From Exaiptasia diaphana (lineage: Eukaryota; Cnidaria; Anthozoa; Actiniaria; Aiptasiidae), in NCBI RefSeq assembly GCF_001417965.1, contig NW_018388203.1, forward strand, positions 146,832 to 210,831: a stretch of 64,000 bases of DNA, given 5' to 3'. Below the pieces are notes generated by a model. It ran no database searches, had not been told where the DNA came from, and saw only the letters and a program-made list of their open reading frames with translations. Within the stretch, counting starts at the first letter, position 1. Each line of letters begins with the position of its first letter. Positions 11,582-24,700 of the stretch are shown piece after piece. Position numbers and translations under genes: made by a program.

Positions 11582-14500
11582 ATGCCTAATGACAATCTAG
11601 CCATGGGGTACCGGCCTCGATGCGAGAGTGAAGAACAACTGGTCAACGATATGGAAGAAGACGACTACGAAGAAGAGATGCAAGAAGAAATAGAGCAAGC
11701 AGAACAAGAGGAATTAGAGTTTCAAGCCCAAGAACCGTCGCACAAACATGTTTACTTTGTGACGGACCCTCGAATGAGTTCATGGAGTGCTAAAGATGAC
11801 GATCCTTCAGCTAGCACTAAACTCGGGTATGATTGTTGTTCATTTTGCTTCATGAATATGCAATTTTATATTTAATCTTATGACTTCCTAAAGTACTGTT
11901 GATGTTTTTTGATTATGCCATGATTTATTTATTTTATCCACTGTTTATGGCCGTAATCTGCCTAAAGCAGCAAATACAATGAACAATTATAAATTGTATA
12001 AGATTTGTATTATATCATATGTAATTGCTGGCCTGGAAGCCGTGATTGTTTTACCAACACCGCTGGGATTAGTACGTATAACCTGTGTTTTAAGACAAAG
12101 GAATGTTGTGGAGCTTGAATTTCCGTAGTTTTGTACACTTTGAATAGTTTATATTTGATCATGAAATTCACAGAGTCAGTTCTTTGAATAGTTACATACA
12201 TTTATACATAAGAAAGCATCTAGAATGCAAAACAAAATGCTAAGAAAGTGCAAGATATCAGGAGAGTTTCATTTGTACTTGTGTTTTTTGTTTCAGGAAA
12301 ATGAGGTTTAAAATTGGCAGAGTAGTGGATCATTTTATCACTAGGTAAAGAGTGGACTTTAATTTTCCAAACATTAATTGCAGTTTAAAATTTATTTATT
12401 TATTTATTTATTTATTTGTTTATTTATTTATTTATGGATGAATGTATTTTACATGTCACTAGTCTGCGTGCAGGCGTTCCTCGTTGGGGGCGGAGCGAAG
12501 AAACGGAAGGGCTCCGCCCCCAACGAGGAACGCCTGCACGCAGGCTAACATGTCACTCCCAAGGCTGATTTTTACTGCATGTAGCTGATCTTCAATACGA
12601 TGGAGACATTGAAGAAAGCAAAGCATTTTATTTCACACGTCTGTTTCCTTCACCAACTTCTATCTCCCAGAGGAGCCACAGGAAGCCCAAAATAATGCAA
12701 AGTGTTGCAACATTGGCTGGAATCATTGGCTGTATTGATAATTTTATTGTTTGAACAGCAACCTTTCCAATCCTCAAGTGGAATACAACATGCTATATGA
12801 AAATGGCTAAAAAACGTTAACATCCAAACAACAAAAATCAATTCAGTCTTATCATACTGCTCATGCTATTATCAATCAAGGTATCAATTTTCTTTTCAGA
12901 GTTATAAGTCTTCTCCTGGTTGTTGCTGATATCATCATTGTGATAGTCAACCTTGCAACAAGTGATACTCATTCAACAAACTTGGTAAATAAAATTAAAA
13001 TGATATGCTTAATTTTAGTTTTATTTGTTAATTTGTTTTTAAAATGGGTTATTTTTTACAGGAAGACAAACCTCTTGAAGTATTTACTCTCATAATTGCT
13101 ACAATATTCATGGTTGAACTGTGTCTTCGCATTTTTGCTCTTGGGTAATATAAGACAATCATAGTTGCCTAGTTCTATTTTACCTCGACTTATTGTAAAT
13201 TATTATTTTCAGGTCTCATTTCTTCAAAAGATGGATAGAAATTCTTGATATGATTATAGTCATTGTGTCATTTATTTTAACTGTAGTATTTGCTGTTATC
13301 ACTTTTAGAGAGCACAGTGTCATCAAGTAAGTTTTAGTAGCTCAAAAGTAAATGACCAAAATATCACATTTTCAAACTTCAAAAATTCAGTTAACACACA
13401 GGTTTGTGGACAAAATGTGTTTTTTAGATTTTAAAGTATTGTTATTTTTTTGCAGACTTGTTGTTGCTGCACGATTCATAAGAATTTTATTTTTTATAAG
13501 AATTGTAACTGGCAAAGACCAGTTAGAGAGAGCAACAAGGAGAATGGTAAGGATTGTTTTTAATATGCATTCTTGCAGTCTAAGTGAGTGTTATGTTGTG
13601 TAAACCACCTTGAATCCAGCAACACAGTGACAATCATTATGTGTTTGATACTATATGTACGGAACCCACCCCCCGTTAGTAACATTTGTACGTGTTTGTA
13701 TGTTATTGAGCATGCGCAAGGAAGCACATGCATTCTACATTCTACATTCTACATTCTACATTCTATATTCTGTATTCTGGAGCGGGAGAGATGTGTTGTA
13801 ATTCTACAGTTGAGTTATTAAACATGTTAAAGACACAACGATCGTCTGCGATTTGACCTTAAATCGACATTCTTGATAAAAACATCGTACACTATATTGA
13901 TAAGTAAGGATGGTTGGATTACCTCCGTCATATCCAGTAGTAAGCCAATCTGTACATATCAAATAATATTTAATTTCACTTAAACAGACACTGCATTTGG
14001 TGAGTGATTTATGTCATAAATAGAATGAAAGGATTATTCATGTTTTCACAGATTTCACAAAACAAGAGAAGATACCAAAAAGATGGATTTGATCTTGATT
14101 TAACTTATGTTACAGGTAAGGTTTGTTCACTGGTAGTGTTCACTGCATCTGTGTTTACTAATTCTTTTTATATTGTATGTCAATAGAAAGAGTCATAGCC
14201 ATGTCTTTTCCCTCTTCTGGCAAACGAAAGATGTACAGAAACCCAATTGCTGTGAGTGAAACCAAAGTTGTTTCCTTTCAATTCATTTTCATTATCTCTT
14301 GTTATAAAGCAACTAAAAAACAAGCTCTCTTTAAATTAACTTACAAAATTAATAAATTGTCAGCTTTTGAGAAACAGTTGCTCTGACATTTTTTGGAAAG
14401 CTCAGGCATGTGACCCTTACCTATTTTGCTAGGATGCTAGATTTTACCAGCAATTGATAAGATGAATGAGGCTTTTTTGTTAGCATGGCCAAGTGTATAT

Positions 14501-17326
14501 ATGTTTCTGATTATGTTTTGACCCTATGGTGAAAACTAAATATATTAATAACTGCAGACCAAATCAATGAATTGATTCCAATGTGATGTAATGCAATAAA
14601 TGCGATGTCACACAACATATACATCAAACCAATAAGAGATTGGCATTACTGTGTGTTGCAATGAAACCACAAAGCCACACCATTCTGCATTATAAGGTGT
14701 TTCCATGGTGATGGCAAGGTTGTATTGCTATAGCAACCATTATGAAGGTGTTTAGGCACCTGACAGTGAGAGCATTGTCTTGGGTGTTATGAAACTTCAT
14801 ACATGTGTAAAAAGCATTTCCTCCTAAAATAAGAATGTTTTATATTCAGAAAATGTTGCTATTGGAAAAAATGATCATGAATGTTTTTAAACATTAAAAT
14901 GTATTCCAGGAAGTTGTTCGTTTCCTGGACACCAAACACAAAGACCACTACAAAGTCTACAATATGTGTAGTAAGTGTATTTGTTGAATAATGTTGAATG
15001 ACATGACACAGGGCAAGATGTTTTATTTGAAACGTCATATCATGTCTGTTCTTGTGAAGTTGATACACTATCTGCAATTAAATTCTGTACTAGGTGAAAG
15101 GAGCTACGATCCAACATTGTTTCACAATAGAGTTGAAAGAATTTTAATAGATGATCACAACGTCCCAAGATTAAGGTAGCTAGATATTTATCAACAACAA
15201 AACTGAGGAGATTCCACTATTTTAACCTAGCCATATAAAATTTAGCAACTTTTTGATTTATAAAAAAATGTAATAAACTATCAAAAGTAATATATTTGCA
15301 ATTAATTTCCACTGTTAATTTTCAGTCAGTTGCTGTATTTCTGTCACAATGTAAGAGAATGGATGGAACTGGATTCTTCAAATGTCATAGCTGTTCACTG
15401 TAAGGGAGGGAAAGGTAATGATCCAGAAACAGATTGATTCTGACCAAGAAGAAGCCGGCAGCACTAAGAGATTTAACCTGCTTTTCCATCAAATTGAAAG
15501 CCCTTCCCCCTGTTATTTTTTTGCCTTACCAAAGAATTCCTGTGGTTAGAGTAGAGTTACCTGCCAAAGTGGCAGTCCATGTTATGTGGCATATCACTTT
15601 TTAAAAGCATTTTTGTAACTAGCTAAACAAAACTTTTTCAGGAAGAACTGGAACAGCTGTTTGTTCCTGGCTTATTGCTAATGGTCAGTTTGAACAAGCA
15701 AGGGTAAGTATTGATATGTGTATAATGTGTTGAATTAAACGAAAATTACAGTGGAACTACAGAGTAAACAAATCAAACAGAATGGTATACTTTCATGATT
15801 ATTTTTTGTTTTCAGCAAAGTCTAGAGTTCTTTGGTTTTCGTCGTACAGACTATAATGTTGGTAAGACATACCAAGGAGTTCAAACACCAAGTCAGGTAT
15901 AAAGTGCTGTTATTACGAGTCCACCATTAATTCTAGTATTATAACTACCAGCTTTCAAATTAATATTATGATTAAAAATGTTGGCTGGACAGGCTCAACA
16001 ATAAGTCACTCAGCCATAATGCTCAGACAAAGAGTACTTTTTTTGCTTGTATGCTGTATGATTGTATTATAATTATTTCTTTGTGGAACAAGTGATAGAA
16101 CTAGTTTTGTTTACAGACAGTTATTGTATTTTGTTTTCAGAGTCGCTATGTTGGTTATGTAGAAAAAATATTTACCAAACTGAATCGCAGAATGCCAGCA
16201 CCAGTCCCTCTCAAACTGAGAACTATCAAAATTGATGGGATAGGAGGTACCTTACAATAATTTAACAACTGCCCCCTATTTGACTGATTAATTTCCAAGA
16301 ATCGTTGTTGATGCGTTACCAGGGTGTTTTGCCAGGATTGTATAACACACTATTACAAAACACTGTGGAGATAGAAGCTGCAACTGTTACCATAACGACT
16401 GAACACAAAGCAGTAAATCTGACTCAGTAATCTATTTATTGCTTTGTTCAACAGGGGTGGGAAATGGTAATGGTAAGGATCTTAGATTTGAAGTTGTCAT
16501 AAATGGAAGCATTGTGTATCATTTGGCATGTACTGGTGGACGTCCTGGCCAAGTAAGAAAATAGACATAACAAACTAAAAAAACTTAAAAGATTTTGAAA
16601 TATTAATTATTATAAATATATTTTGTAATTATAAATTCTACTGTAATTACAGATAAAGCACTTTTCAGATTTGGACAAACTAGTCATTGCATTAGGGGAT
16701 ATGGATTGCCCTACATTAACTGGTGATATTAAAATCAAGTTTTACTGTTCAAGTCAGGTAAGAATTTCAAATTGTTGTCAATTTGATATGTACAAATAAT
16801 TTTCACCAAAAGCAACATTTAATGACCTGACGTTGATTTTTGTGATGATTAGAATGTCCCAGTTGCATATGACAAGTGTGCATTCTTCTTTTGGTTCCAT
16901 ACAAGCTTCATTGAAAACAACAGGTACAAATAATGTGTTTGAACAATATTGATATTTTTATACTGATCATTGTGTTATTCAAAATGACCTAAAATGTGAC
17001 CACAAATACAAGAAAAATTGTAAAAAAAAAATGAAATGATTGAAGATATATCAAATACCAAAAATATAGGTTACAGATTATATCATATAATGTAAAAATT
17101 AAAAGAGAAAGCAATTGTGGAAAAATCTAATTTTGTCCTCCATTGTAACCAGTCTATGTAATGAGTGATCATTATCGGTAGTTCAGTTCTTGTGCACAGA
17201 TTAACGATTTGCTTGATTTCTAGACTGTATATGCGCCGTGATGAACTTGATAACCCACACAAACCAAAATCATGGAAAGTCTACAAAGAAAACTTTGCTG
17301 TCGATCTAACTTTTCACCAGCCATAG
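11582..17326 (+). CDS. TPTE: Voltage-sensing phosphoinositide phosphatase (VSP/TPTE family)
   Basis: Membrane protein in which a voltage sensor controls a PTEN-like lipid phosphatase. 18 exons give 550 residues: 11582-11826, 12297-12344, 12900-12984, 13062-13144, 13213-13326, 13456-13546, 14052-14115, 14187-14251, 14910-14970, 15094-15175, 15326-15414, 15642-15703, 15816-15896, 16141-16246, 16455-16552, 16653-16757, 16853-16923 and 17224-17326. After an acidic N-terminus, helices S1-S4 span about residues 90-210; S4 ([14 protein letters not shown]) has Arg198, 201 and 207, with Lys192 before it. The phosphatase starts near the linker [17 protein letters not shown], and the active loop is HCKGGKGRTG with catalytic Cys338. 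The glycine pair and lysines are those of lipid-active VSPs, so activity is expected. A C2 domain follows to the stop. The ATG at 11582 is the first in frame. Confidence 0.95.
12390..12434. repeat. (TTTA)n microsatellite
   Basis: About eleven copies of TTTA with one interruption, in intron 2 of the voltage-sensing phosphatase gene. Confidence 0.9.
12461..12547. repeat. 87-bp near-perfect hairpin element with 10-bp target duplication
   Basis: Arms 12464-12495 and 12512-12543 are perfect 32-base reverse complements separated by 16 bases. The direct repeat ACATGTCACT flanks the element (12451-12460 and 12548-12557). The element is therefore a foldback MITE inserted recently enough that neither arm nor target copy has diverged. 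A 9-11 bp target duplication is typical of Mutator-like transposases; that assignment is inference. It lies in a VSP intron and is markedly more GC-rich than its surroundings. Confidence 0.85.
13731..13779. repeat. 7-bp tandem repeat (CATTCTA)n
   Basis: Seven decaying copies of CATTCTA/CATTCTG in intron 6 of the VSP gene. A GC-richer segment adjoins it on both sides (13650-13850). Confidence 0.85.
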
Positions 17327-18647
17327 CCAGATGTCTATTTTCAAAACCTTTATAGGACAACTCTATAGATATGTATATAATCTTTATTTGATATTCAGAA
17401 ATTTTCCTATAACTGCATACTTAGGAACTTCTCATTTTTGTTCATACAAACTTTTGGCTAAAGTTCTGATAAATGCAAAAGACTGATTTACATAATTACA
17501 ACTTGTCATGGCTAACATGTCTCATAGGATTTCAGCCATCAAAGACTTCCAACAAGTTGTTGGTCGCACACATCTAATCATAAGCTATTCACAGTATGTT
17601 TATCTGTCTTGAACATCAAAAAGGTTTGTCAAAAGATTGTGTAAATCAGCCTTAGGTGTCTTTTAATCTACTGGCTGGTTAAAACTTTTGCAACAAAATC
17701 CAAATGACGTATTTGCAATCTGTCATATCTTGGTATGACCTTTTCTTGAGTTGCAACAAATATATTAGTCTTCATCGCAGCATACCCTTTTGTCGGGCTT
17801 GGACAGGGTGCCAGACAAAAGGATAGGCTATGAAGCTGGAAGGAGGCTACCAATGTATGGGAATCAATTTGGTATACAAGATACTGCCCCAATCTGAATG
17901 GTTTTCTTTTGCACTGAGGGGAAAAAGCAGTTGATTCCAGGTCACTGGTTGTAACCTAGGAAGAGGGCGAGACAAGGATTGCATTATCAAAAAGACATAA
18001 TAACATTTCATTCTGACAATATTGCTCTATTTTGTATGCTAGGTATTTTGTATTACTTCTGTTAATGTTGCTGCTCATGCTAGAAAGTGATTATTTTTCA
18101 AAAAGAGTCACTGGCTTTTAAACACTTCAAATAGAAAAAAAGCTTTTGTAATTCAGAGTGATGATGAAAAAATATAAATCTATTTTGGGATAAACTTTGT
18201 ACTTTCTTGGTAACCAATAGAAATGCTTACGAGGTAAAAAATTCATTGAATTAGTATGTCATAAATTTGTTAAAATATTTTGAATCAGATTTTTAATAAC
18301 TTTATCATTTACCAATAAAAAAAGAAGGTATAAATTATTGTCTTTACTGCATTCCATGAACTTGACCATGCTAGGATCTACTAGTACATGTGAATAAAAA
18401 ATACTATATTCAAGGTAATTTGAAAACAAAAAAATATTTGAAAAGTATTCTTAATTCACATCTACTCCTTTTTAGGATCCATTTGCCAAAATAGTTGTTT
18501 GAATTTATGTTTTATCCTAACTATTTCACAAGGTCAGTTGTGTTCAATTACTATTTGTACATTGTTTCTGTTTATTCCCAAGCACCAAATCAATTGTAAA
18601 TATGAATTTATCAGTGTTTCTCAAGTAATGATATTTGCATGTTTTCC
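17327..18647. other. Noncoding interval between convergent VSP and URAH genes
   Basis: Contains the 3' untranslated regions of both genes. AATAAA-like signals are frequent in the AT-rich sequence, so the poly(A) sites are not resolved. No coding exon or clear repeat was found. Confidence 0.5.
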
Positions 18648-19610
18648 TTAACTTCCTCTGTAAGTGGAATAACCAAATGGACTTAGCAACAAGGGAACAT
18701 GGTAGTGCTGGCTTGAGTCCTTGATGATAAAAATAATCTATAAATTGGAGAAATAACTATGATGATTACTACAGTCAATACTTGAAGTCTATTATAACGT
18801 GATTATTTACCTCTACATAAGGGTAAAAGTACTCTTTGATATCCAATGATTTGAAGTAGGTTTCAGTATCAAACATTATCTTATAATGTCCAGGTTTAAA
18901 CTTCTCCTGAGTTAAAAGATTAGGAACCCTGCCATCACCATTTGTAGCTCTAAGAACAGAACAGATTGAATTAAGAATAGGAATAGGTGGGCATACGATG
19001 ACGTAGTTTGTTTACATCCAAAATATAAACTTCAAAAAATAAGCAATTTGAACTCATATAATTCAAGATTATATTATTAATTAATGTCAACAAAACCTGA
19101 AAATTTTAGGGGAAACACCTTTTTACATTTTCGAGATATCGTCATTTCAAAACTACAAAATCTATTGAAAACAATCAGTGGTTGGCAAAACCACGGTCAA
19201 TTTCTTTAGAAAATCTTGCAAATGTGGTGCTTGATATCTCTTGAAATATTTAACCAATTGCCTTCAAATTTGCAGGAATTGTTAACAGGTATGAGTTCTT
19301 TTTATTTATGGGCTTGATTTTCTTGTGTCTTGAAATTTGATGCAAATTAGCTAAAACGTAAACATTGGCGCCCATCTATAAATTAATATATAATGCAATA
19401 CCATTATGTAACAATGAAGAAAACTAGAAATCCTTACTCCAATAAATTGTACATCCCCATCATTAAACTATGATATTGTGCTTACCCAATAGCAACAAGT
19501 GTCCAGGTATTACTTGCTGGTATGTTTTCATAAAAAACTTTCACTGGTAATTGCCGGGCTGGACTGCCTGCAGAGGTGTCTAGAACATGAGTTGTCAATG
19601 GACTGCTCAT
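18648..19610 (-). CDS. URAH: 5-hydroxyisourate hydrolase (transthyretin-like)
   Basis: Second enzyme of urate breakdown: hydrolyses 5-hydroxyisourate on the way to allantoin. Three exons, 19610-19486, 18949-18811 and 18737-18648, give 117 residues, the family's normal size. Diagnostic features are HVLDTSAGSPA at residues 8-18 (active-site His8), GDGRVPNLL (Arg49), the QHYHVPLLLSP motif (His99, His101) and the invariant C-terminal tetrapeptide YRGS that separates these enzymes from transthyretin. Start is the ATG before SSPLTTHVLD. No peroxisomal SKL tail is present, and a PTS2-bearing upstream exon was not found, so a cytosolic location is likely. The gene is convergent with VSP. Intron 1 (18950-19485) holds uncharacterised AT-rich sequence. 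Confidence 0.95.
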
Positions 19611-20240
19611 TACCTTTTGCTGTTGAGTCTAAAATAATTTTCTTGTTTAATAACCAATTAATTATTCAATTATTGAAGTTTGCATGTCTGAGAGCAAAAT
19701 ACAAAGTAGTTCATCAATGAAACATGAAAATATCGTGATAAGATTGAAGTTCAGTTTCTTTAGGGAATTTGAGCAAACTCTACTGCAATTTTCAAATTTA
19801 CTAATAATTTTGGACTAAATGGTATAAACATCATAGTACATGAAGATCTTGCAATGTTGTACATTGCAACATTGCATTCAACAATAACATCATTGTATAT
19901 CTTTATGATTATCTAACATGTGTTAACCTACTTTTATGATGAGGTCATTCAGCATCATATGCTGAGATAATATGGTTATAATGAGTTCTTTTAACATTAT
20001 ATTATTGAGAGCACAATACCCTGGGTACCAAGTCTAACTTCTTTCCTGACTAGCAAACTGTAGACTAATCTTGGGAGAGATAAAAGGTCAAGAAGAGTTC
20101 TGATATTTGATATGGATACAGTCATTTCATGTGACAGGAAGTTGATCTCCATGTAATCTGACTCACTCAATAACATTGGCATTCTTTATGTACAAATATT
20201 CCTTAGTGTGACATATAAAAACCCTCCTACCCTATATATA

Positions 20241-20479
20241 AACTAGACGCCCCTGGGGCGTGAAGTCGGACTAGCTATTTTTGAAAATTGATAGACACGA
20301 GTGAAAAGATTATGATGTTATATTCTGTTTAATCATATGATGATTATATTATGAATGCAAATGAAACTTGAGAAAAACAGGAGGATATTACATAAAATAT
20401 AAAAATTAGATTAAAATATATATTTCTTAATTTTTCTCCAAAATAGCCGAACTCACGGCCTAATAAGAGCGTCTAGTTC
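20241..20479. repeat. 239-bp MITE with AACTAGACGC termini
   Basis: The left end begins AACTAGACGC and the right end, reverse-complemented, begins with the same ten bases; matching continues imperfectly for about 40 bases through GGCGTGA/GGCCGTGA and GCTATTTT. The interior is AT-rich without coding potential. Confidence 0.7.
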
Positions 20480-21063
20480 AGAATATCCAAACTCTCTTGA
20501 GACTAAAATAAACTTGACCTAAAAGGTCATGTAATTAATGTTGTAGCAATGAACATTTTAAAAGAGTCCTTGATTTCACTGATAAAATCAAACGTGCTAT
20601 GCGTGCTATGCTTAGATGTGACGCTAAGTGATAACGTTGACCTCTCAGGCCAAGAAAATACTGTACAAAGTAAATGATACCTATAAAATCATTAAACTCG
20701 CCTTTTTTTATTGATAAAAAATGTTTCTTCTTGTTCTAATTTGAAATCTTTGCCCACACAACACTGCCTAACGATAAAAAAAGGCCATTGATTTAGTTTC
20801 GAAAGCATACTACTCGAAGCACCAAGCGATCTGCACATGCGCGTACTTATGATACCTAGACAGATGCATTCCGATGAGATCACAGATACCACATTTGTAA
20901 ACGAATAATTTTTTTGTCATATAAAAGCCAAGTAGCATATAACATTTACTAACGATATTCGTACATCAATACGCTTGAGCTTCCGGTCATGTAATAACAC
21001 AGCCAACCCAACAGTTAATTATTAAATTCTTAACTTCCAGTGGTCCAAACGCAACATAATACA

Positions 21064-21114
21064 TAGATAGATAGATAGATAGTTAGATAGATAGATAGAT
21101 AGATTGATAGATAG
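21064..21114. repeat. (GATA)n microsatellite
   Basis: About twelve copies of GATA with two single-base interruptions, upstream of ALKBH8. Confidence 0.9.
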
Positions 21115-21782
21115 GCAAAAAGGTAAAACTAAAGTCGACCTAGCCTTCGGCTAGTCCGACTAACAAGGTAGTGGTCGAGTATTATATGGAAATTTGTTTT
21201 TTCCTTTTGACTTCATAGTTTTCTGAGATAAATATTGAAATCCTGTGTATGGAAAAGATAGAAAGTACACCCCTATTCAAGACAACTGAAAGTCAAAGAT
21301 TTCATACCCTATATCTAAGACAAAGACCACAAACCATGACAATGTAAGCTTTACCTTTATTTGGGGACAAGGCCTTGTATCTAAGCTACATGCCCTTTGC
21401 TGGTACAAATACTCATTATTACTAGCAACAGTACCCATTTTAGGGGTTGTCTTGCTGAGTCATATTTTAATAGGGATGATGTCTTGATGCTAAGCTTATA
21501 TAATTATTTAATAATATTTATTTAAGCTTAATAACTAATTTTATGATATATGTGCAGTCACGCATCATTCTACACTACCTTTTAACACATTTGCCAGTAA
21601 TTAAGAGAATCTACATCTTGTCAATTTATTGCTGACTGCTTACCTCTTTGGAATCTAAATGTGCTGCGATATTTTTTAACCTGATCATATCCCATCAAAA
21701 GTGCAAATTGTTTACTAGTGCTATTGTACAGCGGTATTTCTTAGACGCAGCCAGAGGACTAAGTACTAGTTTGAAATCCAAG

Positions 21783-24700
21783 ATGGCGGCCAGAAACAGT
21801 GTTAAATTGTTGGGAGAAAAACTGACAAAATCAGAGAAAAGAGCCCTCCGTAAACAAAGATGTAAAATGCATTCTTTCGAGAGACATAATACAGAACTCG
21901 AGGTGTCCAAAGAACCGACCCCGCACATATTGGTTGGAAATGGTGGCTTGATGAATGGGATCGATCGTAATTTGATTGTGAAGTTGTTCAAAATGTTTGG
22001 AATGGTTGAACAAGTAATCATGGTACCTCAGCAATCTTATTCTTTTGTAACTTTCACTAACATCAACGATGCGAAGAAGGCGATGGATAGTATCAATGGA
22101 AGAAAGCTTGATTCGACTTTGGAGCTCGGTAAAACGGGTGTAATTTTCTATTTGTATTACCTGATTCAAGTTCCTGACGAAGTCATAAAAACAACTCACA
22201 GTAGACCCCCAGGACTGGTATTAGTTGAAAATTTTATTACTGAGGAAGAGGAAAAAAAGTTATTGGACAAGTTTAGTTTGGATGATGAAGAGGATGCAAG
22301 TCAAACTGAAAATGATTCAGAGATAGGTATGATATGTTTGATCGTGTTCAAATGGGAAGTGTTATTAGATTGTGCATTGTGCAGCATCATCAGTACTGTA
22401 TTTAGAGTAACCACTATATCTACTGTCACTGATGTACTCTATTTTCAGTTCAAAAACAACTGAAGCACAGAAAGGTCAAACATTTTGGTTATGAGTTTCT
22501 GTATGGAACAAATAACATTGACACATCCAAACCACTGCCAGGTGGGATTCCTGAGGTTTGTCATGGTATCTTACAACATATGTTAACAGAAGGATATATC
22601 CAGGAAATACCAGACCAATTAACTGTTAATCAATATAATCCTGGACAAGGTAAGACAGTCACAACTAAAATGTCACCATATGCTGTTTGGTAGAAACAAT
22701 CCCTATTTGATAGACATTAAAGCCAGTAATGTTCATTTATAAGGAAGGGTGGCCGGGCGATGAGAGCGCTGACATGTCACCTCTGTGGACCCTGTTTGAA
22801 TCTCGGTCAGGCCGACATATGTGATTTAAGTTTCTTTCATTCTCTCCCTTGCTTCCAGGGTTTTTCTGTCTTTTCTGTTTTTTTTCCTCCCTGAGTAAAA
22901 ATGAGCCATTTCTATCTGCTGTGCTCTATGTTCAGTCGACTTTGCTATGTAAAGGAAGCACCTAGCTGGCAGCTATGTAAGTGTATGTAATATGTGTCTA
23001 TGATATAGCACTTCTACTTGAGAGCGTGTCGAGCTGCGTCTTTTGCAATTAAGCACCCATGCTGCCATGAATGACGATTAGCACCCAACACCTTACCCTA
23101 TTTTAATACCATGTCTAGTATTCTTTCATAGTTTGGTTTATTTCTTGATTTTTTTACAGGCATACCTCCTCACATAGATACTCATTCTGCTTTTGAGGAT
23201 GGCATTGTTTCACTTAGTCTTGGTGCCAAGGTATATCACCTCTGTATAAATTGGAGGGAAATGATTGAATATATGGATGGGACAAAGGATTATTGAAAGA
23301 ATTAGAAAATGAATGAATGGCTAAATCAACAGATGATATAGATGGGTGGTTGAATGAAAGAATAAAAAAAAGAAATGGTTAATATATTAAGATGGGTATA
23401 TATCAATGTCTACACTTGAAGTCCACTCACACTTGGCTGAGCAGTGATATCCTCAAGCTACTTGGTTAATGGTGAGTTAATTATAGGCACTACCCAGACT
23501 AAATAATTGTGTGTTTGTATTCAAGATAACTATGGAGTTTCGTCATCCAGATCAGAGGCATGTTTCTGTTCTTCTGCCTCAAAGAAGTTTGTTGGTAATG
23601 ACTGGTGAAAGTAGATATGAGTGGACTCATGGGTAAGCGTCTTTTGTCCACTTTGTGTGGTTGTCTATTTTGTTTGGACATTGCTTCATTGAAATTTTTG
23701 TGCATTTGTTCATCCATTTTTTGTCTCTCTGTCCATTCAATAATTATCTTGCCCTTCTGTTGATTTGTTTCTTTTTTATGTTAATTCATTTTTTTTATTT
23801 TTCTCTTTCGTACATATTTTATTTCCTGTTCGTTCTTTCATTCGTTTGTTCCATCATTCCCTTCCTTGGCGTTGCCTTGATTTTGTTATTGTGTGGCTCA
23901 TTCCTTCAAATTTGTCTTGATATGTTACCTTTTTGCTATCAGGATAACACCACGTAGATATGACATTATCAACGAAAATCAAAGAAAACATGGTAAACAA
24001 AGGCGACCTTCAGACGGCGAAGATAATGACCTTGTATCAGCTGGTGTTACTCAGTACGAGCGAGAAACGAGAATATCTTTAACGTTTCGTAAAATAAAAC
24101 AAACCCCTTGCAAGTGTAATTTTCCTAAACAGTGCGACTCCCAAAACTACAACTCTTCGCCAGACTCGAATTCTTACACACTCCCTGCAACACAACACGA
24201 TGCTCAGAGACTGGAAGCAACTCACGTTCACGAGGTTTATGAGAAAATTGCCGAGCATTTCAGTGACACTCGCCACTCACCATGGCCGAAGATTGCCAGC
24301 TTTTTACGTGATCTGCCAATGGGCAGTTTAGTGGCTGATGTTGGCTGCGGAAATGGAAAATACCTTGGAATCAATGATAATATATTCAAGATGGGATCAG
24401 ATAGAAGCTTTAATCTTACATCAATTGCAAAAGAAAGAGGGCATTCGATTATTGTCTGTGACATATTACAACTCCCTTACAGGTATGCTATTATTAGTAT
24501 GTTTTATACTGTATATAGTCATTCAACTTTCGGCCAGGGGCGTATCTGGAGTTCGTCATGTTGGAGTTCCTCTCAAAATTCTCACTATTATGTCACATGA
24601 CATGAAATTACGTATTAAATAAGAATCTGTTTTGAACACTTGCTATTGTTTTGAACACTTGCGCGGTCAGATTTCTATTTTGCAATGTTTTAAAATCCAT

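Larger units (their letters stand above)
19611..21782. other. Spacer between divergent URAH and ALKBH8 genes
   Basis: 2.2 kb with no supported exon. Contains an inverted-repeat element at 20241-20479, a GATA microsatellite at 21064-21114, and just after it a short hairpin (about 21145-21166) whose stem shares GTCCGAC/GTCGGACTAG with the element at 20241. Confidence 0.5.

Noticed and set aside
13620-13855. Possible solo LTR or other old retroelement end in a VSP intron
   Set aside because: A CG-richer segment ends near ACACA, but no flanking duplication or second copy was found.
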